Below are positions 54,986 through 63,361 of a stretch of DNA of 64,000 bases, in pieces; position 1 is the first letter of the stretch, and the number at the start of each line of letters is the position of its first letter. The stretch lies in contig JAFOBG010000032.1 of the NCBI GenBank assembly GCA_017381935.1, forward strand, positions 62,001 to 126,000. The letters run 5' to 3'. The notes below the pieces were generated by a model. It searched no databases and was not told the DNA's origin. It worked only from the letters and a program-made list of their open reading frames with translations. The position numbers and the translations under genes were made by a program. The DNA comes from Alistipes sp. (GTDB lineage: Bacteria > Bacteroidota > Bacteroidia > Bacteroidales > Rikenellaceae).

Positions 54986-55780
54986 ATGACAGAATTACGA
55001 CATCTACAGCTAGTTATTCTTGGTATAATGAAAGATATTGACGCTCTATGTGTCAAGAATAATATTGAATACTATCTGTTAGGCGGATCTGCTATAGGGG
55101 CAATTCGTCATAAAGGCTTTATTCCTTGGGATGATGATCTGGATATCGTTATGGATGATAAGAATTATCAACGCTTTATTCAAGTGTGCCAAGAGCAACT
55201 CAATAAGGAAAAATATAGCCTACAGGTTGGCTTTGAAGACTGGCCGTTGAGTTTCTCCAAGATTAGATTAAAGGGAACGACACTCGTTGAATATGATGGT
55301 TACGATGCCGGCGAGGATAAACGAGGTATTTTTGTAGATGTCTTCAAAATGGATAATGTAGCACCAGGTAAGTTAGCTGCTCGTTGGCAATATGCTTGTG
55401 GAAAGTACTATTTATGTTATCAGTTGTTAAGCCGATCGTATAATAGCGCATCTTTCTGGAAGAAGATTTTGATGTTCTTGGCTTATCCATTGAAAATAAA
55501 GGCTATACGAGACTTTGTAAAGCACCAAGTTGAAAAATATAATGACACTGAAACGGAATGTTTGGGGCTATTCTATGGCCGCACAAGATATAAAAATACA
55601 ATTGTAAAAAGGTCTTTATTCGGAAAACCAAAGCGAATGCCATTTGAAGATACAGAGTTTTTTGTTCCTGAACATTATCACGAATATCTAACCCAAATGT
55701 TTGGCGATTATATGAAACTTCCGCCAGTAGAGCAACGTCAGGGCTTGCATTGTATTTCTGTTGATTTTGGAGAGTATTAG
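54986..55780 (+). CDS. LicD-family phosphotransferase
   Basis: 264 aa. LicD family (PF04991): NIEYYLLGGSAIGAIRHKGFIPWDDDLDIVMDDKNY (~27-62), with the DDDLD metal-binding motif of nucleotidyltransferase-fold phosphotransferases. LicD proteins transfer phosphocholine, phosphoglycerol or similar groups from CDP donors. With TagD immediately before it, CDP-glycerol is the likely donor. Cytoplasmic side of the membrane. Confidence 0.87.
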   Translation: MTELRHLQLVILGIMKDIDALCVKNNIEYYLLGGSAIGAIRHKGFIPWDDDLDIVMDDKNYQRFIQVCQEQLNKEKYSLQVGFEDWPLSFSKIRLKGTTLVEYDGYDAGEDKRGIFVDVFKMDNVAPGKLAARWQYACGKYYLCYQLLSRSYNSASFWKKILMFLAYPLKIKAIRDFVKHQVEKYNDTETECLGLFYGRTRYKNTIVKRSLFGKPKRMPFEDTEFFVPEHYHEYLTQMFGDYMKLPPVEQRQGLHCISVDFGEY

Positions 55781-55788
55781 TGAAAAGT

Positions 55789-56610
55789 ATGAAATTCTCG
55801 GTTATTACTTCTGTATATAAAAATGATAAGCCGGAGTTTATTAGGCAGGCGTTTGATAGTATAACAGTTGGTCAGATTCTTTGTCCAAATGAGGTGGTTG
55901 TAGTAGTTGATGGCCCTGTATCGCAGGCTATAAGTAGTGTTATAGATGAGTATGCTCAATATAGTCCACAACTATTTAATATCATTCGACTTTCAGAAAA
56001 TAAAGGGCTGGGATATGCTCTTAAGGTTGGTATAGAGACCGCTAAATATGCGATAGTTGCTCGTATGGATAGTGATGATTATTCTATCCCTGAGAGATTC
56101 GCAAAGCAAATAGAGTATTTGGAAACGCATCCAGATGTTGATATTGTCGGTGGAAATATGGGTGAGTTTGTTGAAACTTTAGATAATGTTGTTGGGGTAA
56201 GAAATGTTCCTGAACATAATATAGATATTAATAGCTACCTAAAGAGTAGATGTCCATTTAATCATATTACTGTCATGTTTAAGAAACAGGCGGTGATAAA
56301 CGCTGGTGGATATTTAGATTGGCATTATAACGAGGACTACTATCTATGGATTAGAATGGCACTAAACAATTGTACTTTTGCTAATCTTCCTGATATTTTG
56401 TGCTATGCTCGTGTAGGAAAGGATATGTATGCTAGGCGTGGTGGTTGGAAGTATTTCAAGAGCGAGTCTAAGCTCCAAAAGTATATGTTTGATAAAGGCC
56501 TGATATCCTTCTTCAGAATGAGTTATAATATTCTACTTCGATTTGTGCTACAAGTATGTATGCCAAATAAGTTGAGAGGTTTTGTTTTTAGAAAGTTTGC
56601 TAGAAAATAA
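55789..56610 (+). CDS. Glycosyltransferase family 2
   Basis: 273 aa from the ATG at 55789. A GTG at 55780 that overlaps the LicD stop is an alternative and adds three residues. GT-A fold: KFSVITSVYKNDKPEFIRQAFDSI, then the DxD metal site RMDSDDYSIPERF (~83-95) and a later LDWHYNEDYYLWIRMAL, in which Glu-Asp is the likely base site. Adds one sugar to the repeat unit. Last gene of the AT-rich block. Confidence 0.86.
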   Translation: MKFSVITSVYKNDKPEFIRQAFDSITVGQILCPNEVVVVVDGPVSQAISSVIDEYAQYSPQLFNIIRLSENKGLGYALKVGIETAKYAIVARMDSDDYSIPERFAKQIEYLETHPDVDIVGGNMGEFVETLDNVVGVRNVPEHNIDINSYLKSRCPFNHITVMFKKQAVINAGGYLDWHYNEDYYLWIRMALNNCTFANLPDILCYARVGKDMYARRGGWKYFKSESKLQKYMFDKGLISFFRMSYNILLRFVLQVCMPNKLRGFVFRKFARK

Positions 56611-56611
56611 T

Positions 56612-57220
56612 ATGTTAAAGTTCCTATTTGATAGGGTTATGGCGTTTGTGGGGCTGATGTTTTTGTGGCCGGTGCTGATTGTTGTTGTGGCGCTTATACG
56701 TGTAAAGATGCCTGGCGGCCCTGTGATTTTTAAGCAGCATAGGGTTGGTCGTAACGGGAAGTTGTTTACAATGTACAAGTTCCGTTCAATGATTGTCTCG
56801 CATTCTGGCTCTTCGGTCTCTGTAGCGGGGGAGAACCGCATTACTCCTTTAGGGGCAAAGTTGCGCAAGTACAAGCTTGATGAGCTTCCAGAGCTATGGA
56901 ATGTCCTTGTTGGCGATATGAGTTTTGTTGGCCCTCGCCCAGATGTGCCAGGCTATGCTGATCAGCTAAAGGGCGATGATAGAAGAGTGTTGAAGTTGCG
57001 TCCAGGTATCACTGGTCCGGCGTCAATGAAGTACAGAAATGAGGAGGAGATACTGGCTTCGGTATCCGATCCAGTTAAATATAATGACGAGGTAATTTTC
57101 CCAGATAAGGTACGAATAAATCTATACTATTTGGACCACCAGTCGTTCTGGATGGATATAAAGTTGATTATCTGCACAGTATTGGGAAAGCGAGTTATGT
57201 ATAATGGAGAATTAATATAG
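56612..57220 (+). CDS. Initiating sugar transferase (small PglC/WcaJ type)
   Basis: 202 aa from the ATG at 56612. A short hydrophobic N-terminus (~5-25, re-entrant helix), then the PF02397 catalytic core: KMPGGPVIFKQHRVGRNGKLFTMYKFRSM (~28-56), KYKLDELPELWNVLVGDMSFVGPRPDVPGY (~81-110), and RPGITGPAS (~129-137). This is the compact monotopic form, like Campylobacter PglC, which puts a phospho-sugar on undecaprenyl phosphate. It starts polysaccharide repeat synthesis. G+C rises sharply at this gene. Confidence 0.9.
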   Translation: MLKFLFDRVMAFVGLMFLWPVLIVVVALIRVKMPGGPVIFKQHRVGRNGKLFTMYKFRSMIVSHSGSSVSVAGENRITPLGAKLRKYKLDELPELWNVLVGDMSFVGPRPDVPGYADQLKGDDRRVLKLRPGITGPASMKYRNEEEILASVSDPVKYNDEVIFPDKVRINLYYLDHQSFWMDIKLIICTVLGKRVMYNGELI

Positions 57221-57229
57221 AGTTTAGAT

Positions 57230-58471
57230 ATGTCAAAGCGAATTTATCTTTGTCTTGCTCACATGTCGGGCGAAGAACAGAAATTTATACAGGAGGCATT
57301 TGATACTAATTGGGTGGTGCCATTGGGCCCTAATGTAAATGGTTTCGAGGCAGACTTAGAAACCTTTGTTGGTCAGAATAAAAAGGTCGTGGCTCTGTCT
57401 GCAGGTACGGCAGCTGTGCATCTCGCACTCATTGCTTGTGGTGTATGTGCTGGCGATGAGGTTATTGTGCAGACTTTTACATTTTGTGCTTCATCGAATC
57501 CGATTACATATCTTGGGGCAACACCTATCTTTGTAGATTCAGAGGAGGATACGTGGAATATGGACCCACAGCTACTTGAGCAGGCTATTGTAGATCGTAT
57601 TGCCAAGACTGGTCGTAAGCCAAAGGCTATAGTGCCAGTGTATCTGTATGGTATGCCAGCCAAGATAGATGAAATTATAGCTGTAGCAGATAAGTATGAT
57701 ATCCCTGTTGTGGAGGATGCAGCAGAGGGCTTTGGTTCAAAGTTCGATGGTCAGGTTTGCGGTACTTTTGGTCGCTATGGAGTACTTTCGTTCAATGGTA
57801 ATAAGATGATTACTACATCTGGTGGCGGTGCGCTTATTTGCCCAGATGATGAAACAAAGAAGGAGATAATGTTCTACGCAACACAGGCTCGCGAGGGGTA
57901 CCCATACTATCAGCACGAGAAGATTGGCTATAACTACAGAATGTCTAATATCTGTGCGGGTATTGGTCGTGGACAGATGACTGTGGCTGAGGAGCATATT
58001 GCTCATCACAAACATATTCAAGCTTTGTATCGAGAGCTTCTTGCAGATGTTAAGGGTGTTACACTGCACGAAAATCCATCAGAGCGTTATGATAGTAACT
58101 TCTGGCTCTGCACCATTCTACTTGATGCTGACCTAAAGGTTAAGGGAGAGGAGAATGCTTACAGGAATGTAGTTCAGGGTGCTGTAGGGGGTGCTGCAGG
58201 TGTTACTCACGCTGCAGAGAGCTTACATACTGATTGCGAGCCAAATATCAATGTTGAGGCTATGCGTGTAGCTCTTGATGCTGCAGGTATTGAGTCTCGA
58301 CCATTATGGAAACCTATGCATAAGCAGCCTGTTTACACATCATATCCAGCCTATGTCAATGGTGTTAGTGAAACACTATTTGCACGAGGAATGTGTCTAC
58401 CTGCAGGTCCTTGCGTGACGGATGGAGATGTGAAATATATTGTGGAGCAAATCAAGGCTAATATACTTTAA
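57230..58471 (+). CDS. DegT/DnrJ/EryC1-family aminotransferase
   Basis: 413 aa PLP enzyme. Starts KRIYLCLAHMSGEEQKFIQEAFDTNWVVPLGPNV, has ALSAGTAAVHLALIACG (~55-71), EDAAEGFGSKFDGQ (~164-177, Asp and Glu near the cofactor) and the Schiff-base Lys in LSFNGNKMITTSGGGAL (~187-203). Such enzymes (PglE/LegC group) add the amine to a 4-keto-6-deoxy UDP-sugar. Adjacent to the PglC-like gene, so it probably supplies the first amino sugar; no dehydratase or acetyltransferase partner is in the window. Confidence 0.9.
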   Translation: MSKRIYLCLAHMSGEEQKFIQEAFDTNWVVPLGPNVNGFEADLETFVGQNKKVVALSAGTAAVHLALIACGVCAGDEVIVQTFTFCASSNPITYLGATPIFVDSEEDTWNMDPQLLEQAIVDRIAKTGRKPKAIVPVYLYGMPAKIDEIIAVADKYDIPVVEDAAEGFGSKFDGQVCGTFGRYGVLSFNGNKMITTSGGGALICPDDETKKEIMFYATQAREGYPYYQHEKIGYNYRMSNICAGIGRGQMTVAEEHIAHHKHIQALYRELLADVKGVTLHENPSERYDSNFWLCTILLDADLKVKGEENAYRNVVQGAVGGAAGVTHAAESLHTDCEPNINVEAMRVALDAAGIESRPLWKPMHKQPVYTSYPAYVNGVSETLFARGMCLPAGPCVTDGDVKYIVEQIKANIL

Positions 58472-58474
58472 TAT

Positions 58475-59563
58475 TTGACAACGGACAAATACATATATCT
58501 ACTACTTAGGTTAGCGCTACACTATCGTGAAGCTGATATACAGCACACTCTGCAGATAGATTGGACAGCAGTCGATTGGCCACAGCTTTATGATACGGCT
58601 AAGGCGCAGGGGGTTTCGGCGATTGTTTTTGATGGTATAAGCGCCATTATTGATAGGTATCCAGAAGTAAATGTCAGTATGCCGAGGCATCTGAAGTTGC
58701 GTTGGTTGTCTATTGTCGATTCTGTGGAAAAAAAGTATGCCAAGCAGGAACGCATTGCACGCAAACTTGCAGATATTTGTAATGATGCAGGTATAGATAC
58801 TGTGCTTTTTAAAGGCCTTGGCCTTAGTAGATTATATCCTATACCAAACCATAGAGAGTGTGGCGATATAGATATATATGCTTGTAATGGAGAGGCTCAG
58901 AGGTTAGATGATGCAATTGTTGCATCCGGTGCTAAGATAAAGCATATCTCTCAAAAGCATACAGAACTCTTTGTAAACGGCATTACTATTGAGAGTCATC
59001 GCCTCTTTATAAAGCGTTATTTCTCTAAAGACGCTGTAGAGATGAATCAATACTTGATAGACTCTTTATCTGGGTCTAAACCATATTTTGAGGAGTCAAG
59101 ACTTAAAGTAGCAGGCGTGAAGTTTAATTCGCTCTTTGTTTTGTATCATGCTGCTAACCACTTTAAATTTGAGGGAATATCGCTAAGACATATAATAGAT
59201 TGGTGTTTTGTAGTTCAAAATGCTAATGGAGAGATTGCAGATGTCGCTCGAATGGGGTTGGCTGACTTTTCAGCAGTGCTGTGCCGTATAGGTAATGAGT
59301 GCCTTGGCTTTGACTTGCCACATGAGCTATGTTGTAGCGAGGATGATGTATATAATAGAGTTTTGGCAGATATTGTAAACTCAAATATTGGTAAGGATGA
59401 AGAAAAGGTGTCCTTATTTACCGTGCTAAGACGTAAATATCGACGCTTTACATCTCGTCGTTGGGCATATAGTCTGGTAAATGACTCATATATTCGAGGT
59501 CTGGGTCATACTATATTGGCACATATCGTTGAGCCGATGGCGATATTTAGAGGGAATAAGTAG
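58475..59563 (+). CDS. Nucleotidyltransferase-fold protein of polysaccharide loci
   Basis: 362 aa; starts at TTG 58475 because no ATG lies nearby and the preceding stop is only three bases away. The motif GDIDIYA near 130 (GDxD metal site) after TVLFKGLGLSRLYPIPNHRECG fits the NTP_transf_5 family (PF14907), common at the ends of capsule loci but of unknown role. Its last bases overlap queG (convergent) by 17. Confidence 0.8.
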   Translation: MTTDKYIYLLLRLALHYREADIQHTLQIDWTAVDWPQLYDTAKAQGVSAIVFDGISAIIDRYPEVNVSMPRHLKLRWLSIVDSVEKKYAKQERIARKLADICNDAGIDTVLFKGLGLSRLYPIPNHRECGDIDIYACNGEAQRLDDAIVASGAKIKHISQKHTELFVNGITIESHRLFIKRYFSKDAVEMNQYLIDSLSGSKPYFEESRLKVAGVKFNSLFVLYHAANHFKFEGISLRHIIDWCFVVQNANGEIADVARMGLADFSAVLCRIGNECLGFDLPHELCCSEDDVYNRVLADIVNSNIGKDEEKVSLFTVLRRKYRRFTSRRWAYSLVNDSYIRGLGHTILAHIVEPMAIFRGNK

Positions 59564-60452
59564 AGCCTAGATTCTCCTCTATCCTCTTGAGGGAGGAGCG
59601 AGATAAAGGAGTTGTTGCGAAGTGGAGTGAAAACTCTGCTTCGCTTATTTTGTGCCAATCAATCTCTGCGGGGTCGAATGTTGGAGTAAAGAGTGAGTTG
59701 CGAGCAAATTCAGTTTTTGTATTATATGGGCAGCAACTTTGGCACTCATCGCAACCAAATACCCATCCATGTAGAGGTATCTGCTCAGAGCCTTCACTCT
59801 CTATTGTTGCACGAGAGATACATAGTCGAGTGTCTATGTGTCGCTCTTTGATAGCGCCATTTGGGCATGCATCAATACATCTGCGGCATTCTCCACACCC
59901 TTTAACCTTCAAAGGTACGTCATACTGATCACACTCGTCTGTAATTACAGCAACACCTAAAAGTACAAACGAGCCAAATTGCGGAGTAATAAGTAACGAT
60001 TGTTTCCCAATCCAGCCCAATCCAGCCTCTACAGCATAGCGTTTCTCGAATATGGGAGCAGAATCTACAAAGATACGTCCTGAAATAGTCGGATATATTT
60101 GTTTGAGTTTAGAGAATAGATTGCGCAACATCTCTTTAATTGTCGTGTGATAGTCGGTAGTAAGAGCGTATGATGCAATCTTTTGATGACAGTTTGAGTG
60201 ATATCCTGTAGAGTAACGATTTTTATATGATACTGCACATACAATTACACTCTTTGCATCCTCAACGAGTTGTGAAGCATCGGCACGTTTGTCTCTGTTC
60301 CGTTTGAGATACTCTAAATTTGCGGCATATCCTTTGTCTATCCACTTGTCAAAAAAGAGCCTGTCGGTTGTGAAATTTTGACATTTTGCAACTCCGCACA
60401 GATCAAATCCACATTTGGATGCAATATCCTTAATGACAAGTAAACTTAACAT
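59547..60452 (-). CDS. queG: Epoxyqueuosine reductase
   Basis: 301 aa from the ATG at 60452; a GTG at 60470 would add six residues. Last step of queuosine synthesis in tRNA; binds cobalamin and two 4Fe-4S clusters. CGECRRCIDACPNGAI (~188-203) and GCDECQSCCPYN (~233-244) are the iron-sulfur sites, and the N-terminal domain (GFDLCGVAKCQNF, PAESKSVIVCAVSY-type segment) binds cobalamin. Shorter than the ~380 aa versions since the C-terminal HEAT repeats are missing, as usual for this group. Convergent with the locus end. Confidence 0.9.
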   Translation of the reverse strand: MLSLLVIKDIASKCGFDLCGVAKCQNFTTDRLFFDKWIDKGYAANLEYLKRNRDKRADASQLVEDAKSVIVCAVSYKNRYSTGYHSNCHQKIASYALTTDYHTTIKEMLRNLFSKLKQIYPTISGRIFVDSAPIFEKRYAVEAGLGWIGKQSLLITPQFGSFVLLGVAVITDECDQYDVPLKVKGCGECRRCIDACPNGAIKERHIDTRLCISRATIESEGSEQIPLHGWVFGCDECQSCCPYNTKTEFARNSLFTPTFDPAEIDWHKISEAEFSLHFATTPLSRSSLKRIEENLGSTYSL

Positions 60453-60499
60453 AGGTGTAATATTTTTCACAAAAATAGTGTTTTTTATAGAAAAAACCT

Positions 60500-60507
60500 T
60501 ACATTTG
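60500..60507 (+). promoter_or_regulatory. Promoter -7 box of the acyl-CoA synthetase gene
   Basis: TACATTTG, 80 bases before the ATG at 60587, in the divergent gap to queG. No clear -33 box. Confidence 0.5.
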
Positions 60508-60586
60508 CAAAGAAGAGGATGGATTTTATTTATTGATTATCAATAAGATAACGACCCTAAGTAAGTGTAAATTAAATATTTAGAGA

Positions 60587-62227
60587 ATGATTGTGAATAC
60601 ATTGTATGAGGCGCTTCAGCATAGTTTGAAGAGTTTTTCAAATCGAACTGCCTTTTCTTTATGGAGAGGAGCTGAGGTTACCTATAGTGAGGTTGGAGAG
60701 AGAGTAAAGCAGATTCACCAAATGTTGGCAGATGCTGATATTCATCCTGGAGATCGTGTTGCTATTTTAAGTAGTAGTGTTCCGAACTGGGGTGTAGCAT
60801 ATTTTGCTATTACATCTGCAGGATATGTAGTTGTGCCAATTATGCCTGATTTTACATCAGAGGATATTGACCGTATTGTTGAGCACTCAGATACTAAAGC
60901 TCTGTTTGTATCTGATAAACTCTTCTCGAAGCTTTCAAAGGATACTGCAGATAAGTTGAATCTTGTAGTGAGAACTAAGAATCTGGGTATAATCGCTCAG
61001 AATGTTAAAGGGGGAAAGGGAACTACACGCATCCCGGAGCCTGATGATTTGGCGGCAATCATCTATACTTCTGGTACTACCTCTCAGCCGAAGGGTGTAA
61101 TGCTTACACATTACAATCTCTGTTCTCAGCTTGAGATGATTGATAAGCTGTTTATGGTCTATCCTGAGGATATTTTCCTTTCAGTACTTCCATTGGCACA
61201 TACCTATGAGTGTACTATAGGCCTTCTTTTAGCATTCTCACATGGTTGTCATGTAGTATATCTTGATAAGGCTCCAACCGTATCTATATTACTTCCAGCT
61301 CTTAAGGAGGTGCGTCCTACAATTATGCTTACCGTACCTCTTATTATAGAGAAGATTTATAGGGGAGCAGTACTTAATAAGTTTACCTCAAGCGCATTTA
61401 TGCGTACTATTTATAAGGTAGGCTTTATTCGACGTTTCTTACACCGTATGGCTGGTAAGACACTTACTAAGACCTTTGGAGGTAGAGTTCGTTTCTTTGG
61501 CATTGGAGGTGCAAAACTCGATACAACAGTTGAGCAGTTCTTGCTTGAGGCCAAATTTATTTATGATATCGGTTATGGACTTACAGAGACAGCTCCATTA
61601 CTTGCAGGAGCGGTTGACGGCATGCTTCGTCTCGGCTCTACAGGCCCGCTGTTGCAAGGTGTACAAGGTAGAATAGAGAATCCTAATTCAGAGGGCATTG
61701 GAGAGCTTGTAGTCAAGAGTCCAAGTCAAATGATAGGCTATTATAAGAATGAGGAGGCAACTAAGGCTGTATTTACTGAGGACGGATGGTTTAGAACAGG
61801 TGATTTGGCATGTTTTGATAAGGATGGATGGCTCTATATCAAGGGCCGACTTAAGAATATGATTCTTGGCCCAAGTGGAGAGAATATCTATCCTGAGGAT
61901 ATTGAGAGCGTGCTTAATCAACATGTATTTATTACCGAGTCTTTAGTTACTGAGCATGAGGGCCACCTTGTAGCACTTGTAAACTTCGATATGGATGCTA
62001 TCAAGGCTCGTTATGAGGAGCTGGTAGATGACCTTGAGGAGAAGACTGAAGAGTGGGCAAAAGTGCGTGATGAGGTGATGGCTGATATTAAGCAGTGGAT
62101 TAATGGTAAAGTTAACCGAAACTCTCGCATTACAGAGGTTGTCGAGGAGAAAGAGGAGTTTGTAAAGACTCCATCTAAGAAGATTCGTCGCTTTATGTAT
62201 GATGGCCGCGGTAAAAAGAAGGACTAA
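60587..62227 (+). CDS. Long-chain acyl-CoA synthetase (AMP-binding)
   Basis: 546 aa, AMP-binding family. The phosphate loop AAIIYTSGTTSQPKGVMLTH (~152-171), the GYGLTETAPLL motif (~328-338) and DGWFRTGDLACFDKDGWLYIKGRLKNMI (~397-424) are intact. It makes acyl-CoA from fatty acid, ATP and CoA at the inner membrane. No typical CoA-binding Lys motif is missing, as PSKKIRR near the end is present. Monocistronic; downstream lies a hairpin. Confidence 0.93.
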   Translation: MIVNTLYEALQHSLKSFSNRTAFSLWRGAEVTYSEVGERVKQIHQMLADADIHPGDRVAILSSSVPNWGVAYFAITSAGYVVVPIMPDFTSEDIDRIVEHSDTKALFVSDKLFSKLSKDTADKLNLVVRTKNLGIIAQNVKGGKGTTRIPEPDDLAAIIYTSGTTSQPKGVMLTHYNLCSQLEMIDKLFMVYPEDIFLSVLPLAHTYECTIGLLLAFSHGCHVVYLDKAPTVSILLPALKEVRPTIMLTVPLIIEKIYRGAVLNKFTSSAFMRTIYKVGFIRRFLHRMAGKTLTKTFGGRVRFFGIGGAKLDTTVEQFLLEAKFIYDIGYGLTETAPLLAGAVDGMLRLGSTGPLLQGVQGRIENPNSEGIGELVVKSPSQMIGYYKNEEATKAVFTEDGWFRTGDLACFDKDGWLYIKGRLKNMILGPSGENIYPEDIESVLNQHVFITESLVTEHEGHLVALVNFDMDAIKARYEELVDDLEEKTEEWAKVRDEVMADIKQWINGKVNRNSRITEVVEEKEEFVKTPSKKIRRFMYDGRGKKKD

Positions 62228-62271
62228 TTTGCCGAAGTAAAGTCATATATACTTCTTGTAATCTATAAATT

Positions 62272-62340
62272 AACGAAGGACTGTGTAAAGTACAGTCCTT
62301 CGTTGGTCTTTGTGCCGAGCGTTGTATTTATGAAGGCACA
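62272..62340 (+). repeat. Terminator hairpin and partial palindromic element, copy G
   Basis: AACGAAGGACTGT (62272-62284) / ACAGTCCTTCGTT (62292-62304), 13 bp perfect, loop GTAAAGT, then GTCTTT. It serves as the probable terminator of the acyl-CoA synthetase gene. CCGAGCGTTGTATTTATGAAG follows at ~62315-62335, the box found in other copies of the element. The outer ends are not evident, so this is a partial copy. Confidence 0.65.
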
Positions 62341-62363
62341 TGGTTAAAACAATAACTGTATAA

Positions 62364-62403
62364 AACTATCAACCCCAAAGTGAATGCTTTGGGGTTGATA
62401 GTT
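62364..62403 (-). terminator. Rho-independent terminator of the rubredoxin gene
   Basis: AACTATCAACCCCAAAG (62364-62380) / CTTTGGGGTTGATAGTT (62387-62403), a 17-bp perfect stem. On the minus strand it overlaps the rubredoxin stop codon and is followed by TTTT. Confidence 0.88.
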
Positions 62404-62560
62404 ATGCCTCTTCGAACTCCTCTTTACCAACGCCACAGAGTGGACATACCCAATCCTCTGGTAGCTCCTCGAATGGTGTTCCTGGGGCGATGCCGTTATC
62501 TGGATCGCCTACTTCTGGGTTATATACCCAATCACATACTGTACAACGATACTGCTTCAT
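62402..62560 (-). CDS. Rubredoxin
   Basis: 52 aa, complete: starts [20 protein letters not shown] and ends in the Glu-rich KEEFEEA. The two iron ligand pairs CTVCDWVY (6-13) and CPLCGVGK (39-46) are intact, as is the typical [15 protein letters not shown]. One iron per protein; electron carrier for peroxide or NADPH-dependent reductases. Too short for most gene finders. Next to a DUF4405 membrane protein and a NifX-like protein, in an anaerobic redox group; its ATG is 11 bases after the DUF4405 stop. Confidence 0.96.
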   Translation of the reverse strand: MKQYRCTVCDWVYNPEVGDPDNGIAPGTPFEELPEDWVCPLCGVGKEEFEEA

Positions 62561-62570
62561 AATGTGTAGA

Positions 62571-62906
62571 TTATAGTGTTAAACAATAAAAAAACCAAGG
62601 TACTATTGTAATCAAAACAAGTGCCAATAGTATTATATATACTATATAGCGTACTGTACAGCTTGGAATAGTTTTCTTAAAGAAGGTATTGATCGTGCTC
62701 CAATGTAAAATGATGTGTAACGCTAAAAGTACAACAAGTACGATACCTGACCATAGATGAATATCGGCCCACATGCGGCGACCAAGACCTAAAAATGTTA
62801 CACCTCTACGGCACACCTCTTCAAGAAGAAAGCCGGAACCACTAACAGTTGCCATTGCAGCAAGCATTAGTACGTCAATCAGAATATTTGAGTTTAGCTT
62901 TTTCAT
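62571..62906 (-). CDS. DUF4405-like membrane protein
   Basis: 111 aa from the ATG at 62906; a longer frame overlaps the next gene. Three hydrophobic helices. The [24 protein letters not shown] part has three spaced His residues, resembling the b-type heme-binding pair of DUF4405/cytochrome b-like proteins. Inner-membrane electron-transfer protein by family; a heme is not proved. It starts seven bases after the NifX-like stop and is followed by rubredoxin. Confidence 0.75.
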   Translation of the reverse strand: MKKLNSNILIDVLMLAAMATVSGSGFLLEEVCRRGVTFLGLGRRMWADIHLWSGIVLVVLLALHIILHWSTINTFFKKTIPSCTVRYIVYIILLALVLITIVPWFFYCLTL

Positions 62907-62913
62907 AATGTTG

Positions 62914-63267
62914 CTATTTACTATGACACTCATGAGTACTACAGCCTACGCCTGAATCAAATACAAAACCTAATAGAAATCCATTTACTACGCTCTCTAC
63001 TACACCTGCACAGCCTCGTATTACACGAATAGAGTGCGCCTCAAGTTTGTTTTTAGCCCCTTCTCCCATATTGCCTGCCAACATAACGGTAACACCTAAT
63101 TCTTGAAGTGTTGAGGCTATATTAGACTTACATCCGCAACCTTGCGCAGAGGGTAGGGTTGAGGTGGCTATAATCTTTTTATCCTCTATAGTAAAAATTG
63201 TGTAGTGGTCGCAATGGCCAAAGTGGTCATCAACCATTCCATCTCTTGTAGGTACAGCAATCTTCAT
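62914..63267 (-). CDS. NifX/NifB-like dinitrogenase iron-molybdenum cofactor protein
   Basis: 117 aa, Nitro_FeMo-Co family (PF02579). MKIAVPTRDGMVDDHFGHCDHYTIFTIED is the family start, then the Cys-rich CGCKSNIASTLQELGV and a tail with CSTHECHSK that could bind a metal. These proteins carry iron-sulfur or metal clusters, or act as redox sensors; no other nif gene is present, so nitrogen fixation is not implied. First gene of an operon with the DUF4405 protein and rubredoxin. Confidence 0.85.
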   Translation of the reverse strand: MKIAVPTRDGMVDDHFGHCDHYTIFTIEDKKIIATSTLPSAQGCGCKSNIASTLQELGVTVMLAGNMGEGAKNKLEAHSIRVIRGCAGVVESVVNGFLLGFVFDSGVGCSTHECHSK

Positions 63268-63290
63268 AACTAAATTTTTTTTGTGTAATG

Positions 63291-63298
63291 CAAATATA
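63291..63298 (-). promoter_or_regulatory. Promoter -7 box of the NifX-like operon
   Basis: Minus-strand TATATTTG at 63298-63291, 24 bases before the ATG. No clear -33 box. Confidence 0.45.
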
Positions 63299-63361
63299 TA
63301 AAAAATCCGAAGCGGTGAAGTTTGTCATCCATGTCGGATATAATAACAATTGATTGTTTTA

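Noticed and set aside
50109-56610. Prophage or integrative element as source of the AT-rich block
   Set aside because: All genes are polysaccharide functions and no integrase, transposase or attachment site was seen. Homologous exchange is enough to explain it.
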